This document shows positions 13,344 through 24,185 of a stretch of 64,000 nucleotides of DNA, in pieces. This stretch comes from Sweltsa coloradensis (taxonomy: Eukaryota; Arthropoda; Insecta; Plecoptera; Chloroperlidae), in contig JAMZAV010001281.1 in the NCBI GenBank assembly GCA_024449915.1, positions 1 through 64,000 of the forward strand. Reading direction: 5' to 3'. The translations under genes were made by a program, and so were the position numbers. Within the stretch, counting starts at the first letter, position 1. Every line of letters begins with the position of its first letter. Under the pieces are notes generated by a model, which saw only the letters and a list, made by a program, of their open reading frames with translations, was not told the DNA's origin and did no database searches.

Positions 13344-14410
13344 TTTAAACAAGAAGTGGAACTTACACATGACGGTGACCAAACGTCGATCGCTCTGCAC
13401 TCTGGTGGGAAATCTATCACTTACTACAACAATAATGCACTGCCGTCAAAATGTTGTAAAAATTCCTAATTAATCAACGTAAAGACAACTGTGACCAAAC
13501 CCCGATGGATCTGCGCTCTGATGGGAGATTATTTCGACCATTGCATGCAGAACAAAAAAACGGAAATTAAAAAGGCCCAAGTTCTTTCAGTTAATGCACC
13601 CAGCTATGGTTGCTTAATTATCTGGCACCCAATATAATTATTTTTTCTTACAATATTTCAGGCCACGAGCATTCGTAAACATATTTTTATATTATGTTCA
13701 GTTTTTTTCTCTGATAGCAACGTTTAATGCTAATTTTATAGCACCTCGTTGAAAAACATAGGAACAACAATTATAAAACAAAACAACGAACTTTTAATTC
13801 AACAGTATTTCTTTTCATAGATTCATTTTTATAATAATTTATTGAAGTGTACAGTGTATATTTCATTACATTGTTTTCCATGTTTGGTGGGTTTGCTAAT
13901 GATTTATTATATTTATTGTTATAAGGTTGGCAGTCACCAAGTGTGTTTGGAGCTCTGCTCTTTTCTGCTAACCTCGTGACACATTTAACAAATGAATGTG
14001 TTGAGGAACAAATAATAAATAAAAAATAAACTTTTTAACACTGTGATTGAACAATTTATCTAATTTATTATTGTAAATTTGGAAAAGGTTTTAAGAAAGT
14101 TAAACAAACCAAATTAATTTACTTATTGAAGTAGTTTACTTAACCCGCTCCTAAAGAGGAGCAGTGTAGGATTATAGGCGCAAAAGGAAACTATATCCTC
14201 TAAATGCTGGGATCACAAGCCGACGTTGCGACGTCAACGTTCTGTCACGAAGCTTATGTTGGCCACCAGCTGGTGTTCACATGCGATCAGCGACGTTCGC
14301 ATTTTAAAACGACGATTATTTCGTCTTCAGACGTTTTCCAAGGGTACACAAGTGCACAGAACAATAACAGACTTACTAGAATGCCAACAAGTAGCTACAT
14401 TCTTTAATTT
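13344..14410. other. No gene recognised; one short direct duplication
   Basis: The words GTGACCAAAC, TCTGC and CTCTG.TGGGA recur in the same order at about 13370-13415 and 13490-13532, a roughly 45-base direct duplication about 120 bases apart. Otherwise AT-rich sequence without identifiable content. Confidence 0.55.
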
Positions 14411-15296
14411 TTGGATGAGCGTAGCGAGCGTAGTGAGCGAAGCGAAGATTCCATTTCACTACACAGGAGAAAAAAATCCGGAATGATTTTTTTTGTATTT
14501 TTGTCTGTCTGTTAGCACGATTCCGGCTAAACCGATACTCCATTTGAGATTAAATTTTATGGAGACCTTCGAAATCTTTGAACTTAAAACTGCCAAGTTT
14601 TTGAGCGCAATCAAAAAATTATTTCTCATAAAAATCGCAAATTTACGATTTTTTTCGATTTTAAAAAAAAATTCTTCAACTTATAACACCCACATGCTTT
14701 ATCCGATTTTAATGATTTTTTCACAGAACCTTAATTTTATGAATTAAGGTATTCGTGGGAAAATTGAGCGCAATCGAAAAACTATTTCTCATGAAAATCG
14801 AAGTTTTACGTTTTTTTTTCTTTTTTAAAACAATTCTTTGACTTAAAACACCTACGTTTCGGTCAATCTAACCAAAATAACGCTGAGATAACTTTTTGTA
14901 TTGCACGAGCAAAATAAGAAAGTTTCCACATGAAATTCGTTATTTACGAAAACCATTAACATAGCTCAGCCAAAATGAAGTTGACATAACTTTTTTGTGT
15001 TGCTTGTGCAAAAATCGAAATTGGTTGTGCAAAATTGTGCAAAAAGTGTGCAACAATATGGCATAGGTTTTGACATGGAAATCCACTTTGGTTGTTCTAG
15101 CATTAACTGGGCTCAGCCAAAATGAAGTTGCCGTAAGTTTTTTGTGTTGCTTGTGCAAAAATTGCCATTAGTTGTGCAAAATTGTGCAAAATTCACAGCA
15201 TATCGTACACGTCATAATTTCATTGGTGGTTGAGCCAAGTTAATGGACCCGAAAACTTGCCATAGAGGACTCCGTTCGCTTCGCTCACTCGTCCAA
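14411..15296. mobile_element. Inverted-ended element starting TTGGATGAGC with self-complementary GAGCGAAGCG ends
   Basis: It opens TTGGATGAGCGTAGCGAGCG and closes CGCTTCGCTCACTCGTCCAA (ending at 15296). TTGGA and TCCAA with CGAAGCG and CGCTTCG provide imperfect terminal inversion. The interior shares AAAATCG and CATTTGAGATTAAATTTTATGGAGACCTTCGAAATC-like phrases with 36509-37276. It also contains the MITE copy 14954-15245. No CTAG terminus is visible at this end. Confidence 0.5.
14954..15245. mobile_element. MITE-like inverted-repeat element, copy 2
   Basis: Second copy of the element at 20-311. The right end TGAGCCAAGTTAATG is identical; the left end CATTAACATAGCTCA has two differences from its partner. 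An internal CATTAACTGGGCTCAGCC near 15100 marks the same internal duplication as in copy 1. It sits within the element 14411-15296. Confidence 0.65.
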
Positions 15297-15438
15297 TAAA
15301 TTCACTTTGCCCTGTGACTGCATCCTTGCAAAGCTTGCCAAAATAAATTGGCACGAACTTTTATATTGAAAGCAATAGTTGCAAATAAAATTTTGACACG
15401 CTTTGCAAGGATGCAGTTACAGGGCAAAGTGAATTTAT
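15296..15438. repeat. Short palindrome, 39-base arms
   Basis: 15296-15334 and 15400-15438 are reverse complements with one mismatch, separated by a 65-base loop. The arms include CACTTTGCCCTGT and CATCCTTGCAAAGC. Related to the palindrome at 37335-37755. Confidence 0.85.
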
Positions 15439-16220
15439 GTATTAAGATAGCGAAAATGAAGGAGGGTACATACATACGCTTTGTATTTCTTTTGGATCTA
15501 ATTGCTTTTGATTGTGTAGGGTTTAGCTGTGTTTTAACAAGTTTTTCGTTGTGCGTGGTATTACTACTACTACTGTCTAATTCGTCAGTTTCAATTGCCC
15601 AGCGATTATGACCAAACGGGTGGGGCTACAACGGTTATATTTTACATGGACATTAAAGTAACAGTGATGCAGTGCCTTCTAAAAGAAGTCGGAAAAGCTG
15701 GAAGACATCGATATAAAGGATGTATATTAGCCTTTTACAGGCATATAATAAACAAGTAACTATAGAAATTTGACAAAGATCACCTACAATGCGTACAAAA
15801 ATCAATTATTTGTAGCACGAAATATTTAACATCCAATTTTTAATTGATATTACCATAGCAAATAATTCTAGTTTACGAAAAATATTTTATTTTAACAAAT
15901 AAAAATTTCCAATTGAACTTGAAAAAGTAATGAGATCTCACGCATACAAAAACTTGTAAAAATACAGCCAAATCTAACACGCTCGATAGTAATGAGTAAT
16001 GAGATCTAAAAGAAGGGCCATGCTCATGTACCCTTCAACATTTGCGCATCCTTAATTCATAAACTTACACTGCCTTGAAACTTTATCCTTGAAAAGCTTG
16101 CAACTCTAAACAAAAACGTACAGTTCATACAAATTCTATTTTGCCAATTAATTTAAACGTTATAGTTCATGCAAATTCTATTTTGTCAAGCATTTCAAGA
16201 ATGTAGTTACGAGGAAGTGT
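15439..16220. repeat. Decayed copy of the 37.3-38.1 kb repeat family
   Basis: Contains ATTCGTCAGTTTCAATTGCC and ACCAAACGGGTGGGGCTACA (near 15575-15640), which recur inverted at 38040-38120, and ACTTGTAAAAATACAGCCAA with GAGATCTAAAA near 15950-16015, which recur at 37345-37400. A weak inverted repeat around 16075-16215 is what is left of the palindrome. No coding sequence. Confidence 0.6.
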
Positions 16221-16370
16221 ACGTCCAGAAAATGTCAGACTTTTCTTGCCCAGAAAACATGACATTACTGTAGATGATGATATTTTCGTTGAAAATAAAC
16301 TCATAGTGCCTCTCTGTTTCAAATACAGGATATTCTAAATGTAATGCACGAAAGCCATCAAAGCATTGCA

Positions 16371-17707
16371 AATTGCGATGTCGCTGAATTTTTGCAGAGA
16401 CCTTCCTTATATAATACTCATCAACATATTAAAACTCCCCTACAATCGGACTGGAGCTTCAGCCGCCATATTGGAAAATGGCGGCCAAAACGTGTTTGTT
16501 ATCGAATAACTCCAAATTGGTTGAAGAAAGACAAAATGTATTAAAGGCAAAAATATTTCCCATTCCATTCCCTACAAAAAAGGAGTCTTCTATAGTTTGG
16601 GTAGGGGCAAAGGTTACGTCACAACATCGAGATTTATATGTTGTTTATTGGAGTACCAGCTGGTTTCCTATAATTTTCACGCCCTGCTGCAAACAATGCC
16701 CGGTAAATCAGTAATAAATCGATTTAAATACAAATCATCTTTTGTACGGGGTTCATGAAAGCTTTCATTAGTATTTAGTATTTAAAAAAATCAGGTATGC
16801 AAAATCCGATTTTGCATTTACCCGGAATATGAGTTTTTTCCATTGTTGGCATTTCCTCAAAAATGTCATATTTGACTGTCCATTATTAAGCACTAAATAG
16901 CATTGGAGGAAAAATTATTTCTATGCACATTGAAATGACTTAAAAAATGATCCTATTACAACCAAAGTTTAAATCCAGTATGGCTGCTAATTCCTTATAT
17001 CCACAACATCAAAGTGAATGTTGTAACAAAAAAGAGTGTAAAAACAGCACGAAAACAGTATTCATCATGTGGATATAAGGAATTAGCAGCCATATTGGAT
17101 TTAAACGTTGGTTGTAATAGGTTGTAATCGGATCATAATTTAAGTCATTTCAATGTGCATAGAAAGAATTTTTCCTCCAATGCTTTAGTGCTTTATAATG
17201 GATAGTCGAATATGGCATTTTTGAGGAAATGCCAACAATGGAAAAACCTAAATTCCGGGTAAATGCAAAATCCGATTTCGCAGACCTGATTTTTTAAAAT
17301 TTTAATGGAAGCTTTCATGAACCCCGTACAAAAGTCTTTTTGTATTTAAATCGATTTCTTACGGATTTACCAAGCATTGTTTTATGCTGGGCGTTAAAAT
17401 TAGGAAATTAGCTGGTACTCCAATAAGCAACAATATAAACCGCGATTTTGTGACCTAACCTTTGCCCCTACCAAAACTATAGAAGACTCTTTTTTTGTTT
17501 TTGTAGGGAATGGAATGGGGAATATTTTTGCCATTGATACATTTTGTCTATGTCCTACCAATTTGGAGTTATTCGATAACAAACACTTTTTGGCCACCAT
17601 TTTCCAATATGGCGGCCAAAGCTCAAGTCCGATTGTAGGGGAGTTTTAGCATGTTGATAAGTATTATATAAGGAAGGTCTCTGCAAAAATTCAGCGACAT
17701 CGCAATT
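16371..17707. mobile_element. Long foldback element, arms about 635-640 bp
   Basis: The left arm 16371-17005 and the right arm 17068-17707 are reverse complements with scattered differences, about a 62-base loop between them. Matching landmarks include AATTGCGATGTCGC and GCGACATCGCAATT at the outer ends, AATGGCGGCC, CCATTCCATTCCCTAC, GTACGGGGTTCATGAAAGC, CATTGTTGGCATTTCCTC and CCTTATATCCACA at the inner edge. No ORF of transposase type is present; the ORFs in each arm are mirror shadows. Just after the right arm, 17708-17745 repeats ATTTCCTC..AAAA..TTATTTGAC from inside the left arm (16851 onward), so more copies are nearby. Such a structure fits a foldback-type DNA element or an inverted duplication. 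Confidence 0.85.
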
Positions 17708-17779
17708 ATTTCCTCCAAAAATTCTTATTTGACAGGATTAATTGTGTTGTCTAGGAATCAGTGCTGCTCAATGCTCCAC

Positions 17780-18025
17780 CCACTTTTGATCTAGAATTTC
17801 TCTGGCAGCGAGTGAGCACTACCGATAAGGTATCGAGCACTATCTATCACTAACGAAGCACAAACGATTGGCATTAAAAAACTATAACTTTTTAAGAAAG
17901 GGGGGGCTGGCATTAGGTTGGCCCCCCAACTTTTGATCTAGAATTTCTCTAACAGCGAGTGAGCACTAACGATGGGGTATCGAGCACTAACAAGCACTTA
18001 CGAAGCACAAACGATAAGCATTACA
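17780..18025. repeat. Direct duplication of about 100 bp with C/G-run palindrome between
   Basis: TTTTGATCTAGAATTTCTCT, GCGAGTGAGCACTA, GGTATCGAGCACTA and CGAAGCACAAACGAT appear in order twice, starting near 17785 and 17930. Between the copies GGGGGGGCTGGC..GTTGGCCCCCC forms a small inverted repeat. Confidence 0.85.
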
Positions 18026-18149
18026 ATTTTGATCTTTGGTGATGATGGGGGGGCCAACTTAATGGACCTTGGGCAGGTTACAGTTACACTGCCGTATACT
18101 ATTATTTAGACTACACAAGAAATAGACTCGAGAAATAATCTTCATAATA

Positions 18150-18195
18150 AAGCCTAACCAGTCAGCACCGAGGTCCTAGGTTCGCTCCCCGGCGG
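18150..18195 (+). repeat. tRNA-like fragment with B-box
   Basis: GGTTCGCTCCC at 18179-18189 is a pol III B-box within GGTCCTAGGTTCGCTCCCCGG, a plausible T-arm. No clear A-box precedes it, and an AT-rich tail follows. A truncated SINE is the simplest reading. Confidence 0.45.
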
Positions 18196-18243
18196 AGAAC
18201 ATTTTTTAATATCTTTTTAAAAGGCCACTCATATAAACATTTA

Positions 18244-18700
18244 TCAAAGAATTAAACTCATTCGTAAATAAGTTTTTAGAGCTGAATAGTATATAAAATC
18301 AGTGAGCAGTGTCCCGGTGAAAGTATTTGGATCGTTTCTATGACGTGTTATGGACTCGTAAGGAATGGATGGATACCTGTTGGATATCTGGGGAATCCCA
18401 CCACGGGTGACGCTGTCAGCCGAAGTGGAAGCTTTGATTGATTGGCGGTAGGTTTCATAGCATAGGGTGGGGACACCTGCAGTCAATAGTAGGCCTACTT
18501 CATTACCAAGTATACCGTTAGATCCGCAACCCCCTACACGTGATATATTCTTGAGGTACTCAGTTCGCGTTCGGTTACCGGCAAACATGACCCGAGGCAT
18601 TGCTTCATTCACAAGGTGAATATTAAACGTTAAATAAATAAATACATGTAACATATCAAATCAGTGAGCTGTGTCCCCATGAAAGCATTTGGACGTCCAT
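18244..18700. repeat. Paired short repeat in an unclassified open stretch
   Basis: AAATCAGTGAGC.GTGTCCC..TGAAAG.ATTTGGA occurs at about 18296-18330 and again at about 18658-18692, some 360 bases apart. A 136-codon minus-strand frame (18244-18654) spans the space and shows no recognised domain. Its length alone does not make it a gene. Confidence 0.5.
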
Positions 18701-20781
18701 TAGTAGACAATGTCACCCAACCTCCGCCACACGGTATGCGTATTTACACAGTTAGACTCCCGAGAATTGTTTTGAGCATCTCGCCTGAGAAATAATAATA
18801 TAGAGTGCAAAAAATGCCTTTACACAGAAATTGAATGATAAAGTTGATATTGTTGACATTTAAAATTATAAAAATATATAAATTTATATAGGAATCGAGG
18901 TAATGTGTGACGAATTTAATACTTACGAAGAAATGTGTGATCATACTTCAAGTAATTCTATTTATTTGGTAAAATACTTATATTGGAAGTGATCATTCAT
19001 GTATTTGTCCGCGCAAGTTCCTTGACATGCTGTGGTAAGGTAGGGTATACGGCAGAGCAGAGCAGCGCGTTAGCTCAATCATGCGTGGATGCATGCGTGG
19101 AGAATATCAGAGACGCGACCTCCTTTGACGAGACCACCAAGGAAAGGTTCCTCGGTTGGCACACAACGAATTTGACGTCGTCGGGTAAACTTTGCGATTT
19201 CCATCCCGTGGTTTTTACAAAGACTACTTAACAACAACAAAAGCTACACATCACTTCAAGGATTGGGTTAAGACCCTGCTAGACTGTCGTCGGTGGTGCG
19301 TTTCGCTGTGCCACTTCCGACGGGTGAACTACCCACGAGTCCACAATCCGCTCAGTGAACTATTGAATAAGATCTTACTAAGAACTTAAGAAGCAAAACA
19401 GTCAGAGTGCAGCTTACAAGCTACAGACGTAATCTGGCACTACTTAGAGCACGGTAACAAGAACACCCCGAGAATCATAATGCACGCACCCTCATAATTT
19501 ATAACCTCAAATCGACACGGAGGATTTTCTTACGTGAGTTGATGCCAACCAAACCTATAATTATACTTCCTTGGTTGTAAAACAGTTAACTGAGCACGCA
19601 ACGTTTCATTGGCCAATCAATTAACACACAACATTTATCTATGCAAATTCAATTTTCTTCAATGGCAAACATGTTTATAATACACTGCATAGTCGGTCAA
19701 TGTCTAAAAAACTTTCAAACACACTTGCATTGCAAAACAGTCTGAAACGGAAACGGTTCTTATTCGCCAGCAGCTGGTAGAAAATTTCTCTGCGCACTAT
19801 ATGGGAAATGTTCTACGGCTGTTCAATGGAACAAGACCATTTCATTATTCGGGTTTTGTTATAAGATGTCCATTAAATTAATAAACACACGTTAACTTTC
19901 CAGAAATAGGGCCCGTCCGCGGTGGTTAGTTACATTAAACGTCACTGTTTTACTTGCAGGGGAAATGAATAGCTGTAAGTATCAGTCTTGTGATGGGTGA
20001 GAAGCCATATACGACGGGAGAAAACAAACATTGAGAGAATAGTAGACGAAGAACGTGAACGTTTTGTTATCCTTGTTTGCATAAGAAGACTGAAACTATA
20101 ACATTCACATTTCTTTTTTTATTTCTCATCCAATCTTTTAAATTTTAATCGTGTAATGAAAAGTTTATATTTGAATCCTGACACGTTACCTTAGTATAAA
20201 GCGGTGTTTTCGAGAGCACAGAGCACAGAGCGCTTCTTCCACGTCAACTCCTCTCATACATTCATAGAATATAATGAAAGTTTCGGCTAGGGTGAGCTTA
20301 TAATGTTTCCGCTATACGCGGCGACTTTGCCTCTTAACTTTCCTACTCGATCTTTGTGCTGAAACAGAGGGAAACTTTTGTAAAAATGTGAAAATTACAT
20401 TTTTGACTCGCCACAGTTTACCGACCGCAGATGAAAAACAAGGGTGTTATTCTTAATCAGATTTTCTTCTATTCAAACGTGCTGGCAAACACTTGACTTC
20501 AGCTTAAAGAAATAAGATTCTAACCATTTTTAAAAACGAAGACATGTTGTGAATTATGAATATTTTCTATTGAATGTTAGAAGTGCGATATGTGACTAAT
20601 GTAATAGGGTAATCTTTCCCCAGCAAGAGAGTAACTATCAGCGCTGATGCTGTGGTGGAAACTACTCAGAAACTCAGTACTGAATTAGGTAAGAAGACTA
20701 ATTGTGCGCCTGGTTGTGATTCCACATCCAACAAGGTGATTCAAAGAAATATCAACTTGTTGAACTAAATGCATTCTCTTA

Positions 20782-20800
20782 ACCCGGCACCTCCACCAAA
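20782..20800 (+). repeat. Dispersed 19-base motif, copy C
   Basis: Exact ACCCGGCACCTCCACCAAA, between TCTCTTA and AGCTCGTTTC. Confidence 0.85.
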
Positions 20801-21298
20801 AGCTCGTTTCGTAATAAAATAAGTATTGTAGCGAGAATCTGTTTTAAAAAGCAAAAGTATATGTTGTTGTTTGTAAATATAGATTTCATATACATAGGGA
20901 AAAAATATTTTGTTTCTTGTAAGAACTTTGAAAAATATGCAATTTTGGGAAATTTTTAATGTCATCCATTAGTCACATTCGATAATGAACGACTTAAGAA
21001 GAGTGTACATAATTTTTATACCAGTCAAGGTTTTACAGTAATCAAATGCTAGCAGGATGCAGAAAATGTGGCCAAACATGCAGCCTATCGCTCAGTCTTG
21101 AAATAAGTGCCTGCACCCATACCAAGCAATATTATACCTAGAATCAATACAGCAACTAAATTAATAGTTGGGACCCACAATGCCACCACCGGTCATCATT
21201 ATGTAATGTCAACTGTCGAATTTACTACAGACTTGAAGATCGTTATCCCCAGAAATCACAAATCAAAGAAAAATCACAAAATTCAATAAATATCTGAG

Positions 21299-21317
21299 AC
21301 CCGGCACCTCCACCAAA
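21299..21317 (+). repeat. Dispersed 19-base motif, copy D
   Basis: Exact ACCCGGCACCTCCACCAAA, 517 bases after copy C and in the same orientation. Followed by CATG, as is the copy at 62881. Confidence 0.85.
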
Positions 21318-22705
21318 CATGGAAATAAACTTTATATATCTTGAAATACGCGTTTTGTCTGTAACATCATTCTTAACTAGAATTTCATAATACGCCAAGT
21401 GTAAGGTATTGAAGTAATTTTTACATACAAAAAATATAATAGCGTTAACAGCATAAGTACGCGTGTTATTACACTAATAACGCGTCGTATGTCCCGAAAA
21501 ACGTATAATAAGTGATTTTGAAACGTAATATAAACTTAGTTGGTTAATGACAATGTTTTATACAAGTCAAACTTCAGTAAAATGGCAAGTTCACCTCCTA
21601 GACGAAGGGAGGGACATTTATAAAGGTGTGCTTTTCAGAAGCCCGTCGTTAATTTAATTAAACATTCATAATACACATTTCATTTTAAACGCGCTAGGTT
21701 TTTAACCTTATTTTGGCTAGGGGCAATAAAATTGGACATAAGTACGCATGTTTTAAATATATATCTTGCCATTCTGCATGTCTTTAACGTTTAGATCCAG
21801 CTCTGGCATGTATTTAGTGCACTTCATTGCCATTTCGTTTAGTTGTCTCCCAATGTAACTTGGACGAAAACATTCCAGCCACTAACTGCAACGCTGCAGT
21901 CTTCCAGTCAACACCTATCTACTAAAAATTACTTTTCATTTCTCTCTTATAGCTAGCTATATTTTCTGGCTTTATTCACAAACGACATTCCTGTTTAGAA
22001 TTATTCGCTTCACATTTCCGAGCGCCATTTCATAAATGCATACCATTGAGATAGATAGCAATAGCATTCTTTTCATTTGTGTACTTCTAGTGAGCTGCCT
22101 AGACATCCAGCCACGCAATAATGCTAGAAATAGTAAAACGTAAAGAACGAGTAGTATTCCGATTCTTTATTCGGAATATGGCTGGTCGTGGTTCACGTTT
22201 CAAGTGCATCCGTCTGTAGGAAATAGCTCAAAGGTGGAATGAAGCGGCATTGATGGTGGTTTCAAGCCACATTTATTACCTCCACAACAAGCGTAGCCTC
22301 TACGACGAGGGACCGTCAACTCGTCCAGTGCAGTGATAGGATTACCCACGGTTGTTCCTACGTCAGGGAAGGAAACGCGTTTATCTCAGAGTTATAGCTA
22401 CCGGCAACCTTTCCTTCTCGACTGTTATAGAACGTTTTCGTTTTGTTGCCGCCAGTAACCAGGTCATCGACGAGATCTCATTTAAGACTTGTTTTAAAAC
22501 GGAATTGCTCAATGGATGATATCCTTGTTAGAATAGTATATGTATGGAGATATAGGTACTTGCTTTACTGCCATCCGGTATTTGATTCAAAATACCACTT
22601 GAATGTGCAAATTGTAACATCAAGTAATAAATAACAGCAAAGTTGCATATTAACAAGGACGTAACATGTAAGCCGTTTAAGTCCGCTCCGGTGTTTATAT
22701 TTTAT

Positions 22706-22836
22706 ATAATCAATGTGGATAGAGATATGAGTTAACAAATTTGTTTGTGTATTTATTTTTATTTGTGTTCTCCTGTGGCAGTCACCTCTACAATTCAGGT
22801 AAGCTGTTGACTCCTATCTCTATCCACATTGATTAT
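22706..22836. mobile_element. Short inverted-repeat element (22-base perfect ends)
   Basis: 22706-22727 and 22815-22836 are exact reverse complements (core CAATGTGGATAGAGATA), with 87 bases between. A total length of 131 bp and no ORF fit a MITE or a stable hairpin. No clear target duplication. Confidence 0.65.
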
Positions 22837-23857
22837 ACCTAGCCTGTTGGCATCTACCTATTAGTATTAGGTTGGATATATATAGTATTAAAATTAAGAT
22901 CATCGGTTGTGATAGTTTATTCTATAATGATAATTACATGATAATGATAATCGTCTTAATCAAAATGTACTATTTCATTCAAAGTTGTAATTCGAAAAGT
23001 GATAAATATTTGATCAAAAACCTACATACACTACTGCTACCCCCCTTCCATCAACACTTCATACGTGTAAGCAAAACCCACGATGTTTTATTTGAAGACC
23101 CGAGGGCGATTTTATTGTCCTGAGTGCTTTCCAGTCTAGTCTAGACTAGATAGTGTTAGTGCCAAGTGTGTCAATTTATTTCTAAACATAAGTGCTCTAA
23201 AAGTCTTTGTATTACAAACAATAAACTATCAATGTGCGCATTCAGACCATTACACAAACTCGTGTAGTGAAACACAAAGCTGTCACACACTCTCTCTGAA
23301 AACTATACTTATCGGTAAATGTGAGCATACCATAAAGAGGGGAGGATATTTTATCAGATTGGCATTCTCATGTGAGACGTGGATATTCTATACCAAATAA
23401 CGAATATTTCAGTTACATGCCAAACTGATAACTAAAGAAGAAAGTTATGTCATGTAGCCTTCTAACATTTTATCTCTAGCTGTCACACATTATGCGAGCA
23501 CCGCACACTTATTTAATTATATGGAATATATACCCTACATCATGCCAACTTCTTTATCTTTAAAAAATGGCATGTGCGTGATTTGGTTTCATTTTACAAA
23601 ACCAACCCAATTCTTGTCACTCGTTTAAATCCTGAAATGCCGTTTCAAACATTTGACAATATTAATATCAACATACTATATTGTTTTTTCTTTCTATATC
23701 CACATAATGCATAGACAAAGTTTGCTAAAATTTAATGGATGCACACTTTCGAGTTTGGCTTATGAGTTAATAAGTTAAAATACTTTGAATCTGTCCCAAC
23801 CATGGTATATGAACTGCACATATTAGGAATAATATTTAGAAATATGTCGATAATATG
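22837..23857. other. No gene recognised
   Basis: AT-rich spacer. A small palindrome AGTCTAGTCTAGACTAGA lies near 23132-23149. Nothing else could be identified. Confidence 0.55.
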
Positions 23858-23970
23858 TCAAACCGTACCATGTTGAATACACCGGTTCTCGCCAGATCAC
23901 CGAAGTTAAGCAACTTTGTACGTGGTCATGGCTTGGAAGGGTGACCTATAAGGAACTCCGTGCCGACGAG
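23858..23970 (+). pseudogene. 5S rRNA-like sequence (degenerate 5S gene or 5S-derived SINE head)
   Basis: The order and spacing of 5S rRNA are clear: CCATGTTGAATAC, CCGGTTCTCGCC, GATCACCGAAGTTAAGCA (internal-promoter A-box region), then TTGGAAGGGTGACC (C-box region) and CTCCGTGCCGAC near the 3' end. The middle (CAACTTTGTACGTGGTCATGG) and the terminal helix have diverged, so a working ribosomal RNA is unlikely. No neighbouring 5S units are seen, so this is not part of a tandem 5S cluster. 5S-headed SINEs (SINE3) are a known class and would fit an isolated copy, but no recognised SINE body follows. Confidence 0.8.
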
Positions 23971-24062
23971 GATCAATTATTTAACGAACACCGATATAAC
24001 AAAATTATAACACTCAGCAACATATTATTATGCATATATCTGTTAAAAAAAAAAGTGTGGGG

Positions 24063-24185
24063 AGTAACCACGGTCACGAAATAAAAACACAAAAATTTAA
24101 GCACTTTTTGACATTTCAAAAATAATCACTAATCAAAATGTACTCACTTGTTGATAGAAGTTTTTATTTAATGACCGTGGTTACT
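24063..24185. mobile_element. 123-bp MITE with AGTAACCACGGTCA ends
   Basis: AGTAACCACGGTCA at 24063-24076 has its exact reverse complement at 24172-24185. The inversion continues with two mismatches through AAATAAAAAC. The interior is AT-rich and non-coding. A target duplication is not obvious. Confidence 0.7.

Larger units (their letters stand above)
18701..22705. other. About 4 kb with no recognisable gene; two dispersed-motif copies
   Basis: AT-rich sequence with only short unremarkable open frames. Near 19913 GTCCGCGGTG followed by GTTAGTTACAT recalls the head of the tRNA-derived SINE at 41381-41574. The dispersed 19-base word occurs at 20782 and 21299. Confidence 0.55.
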
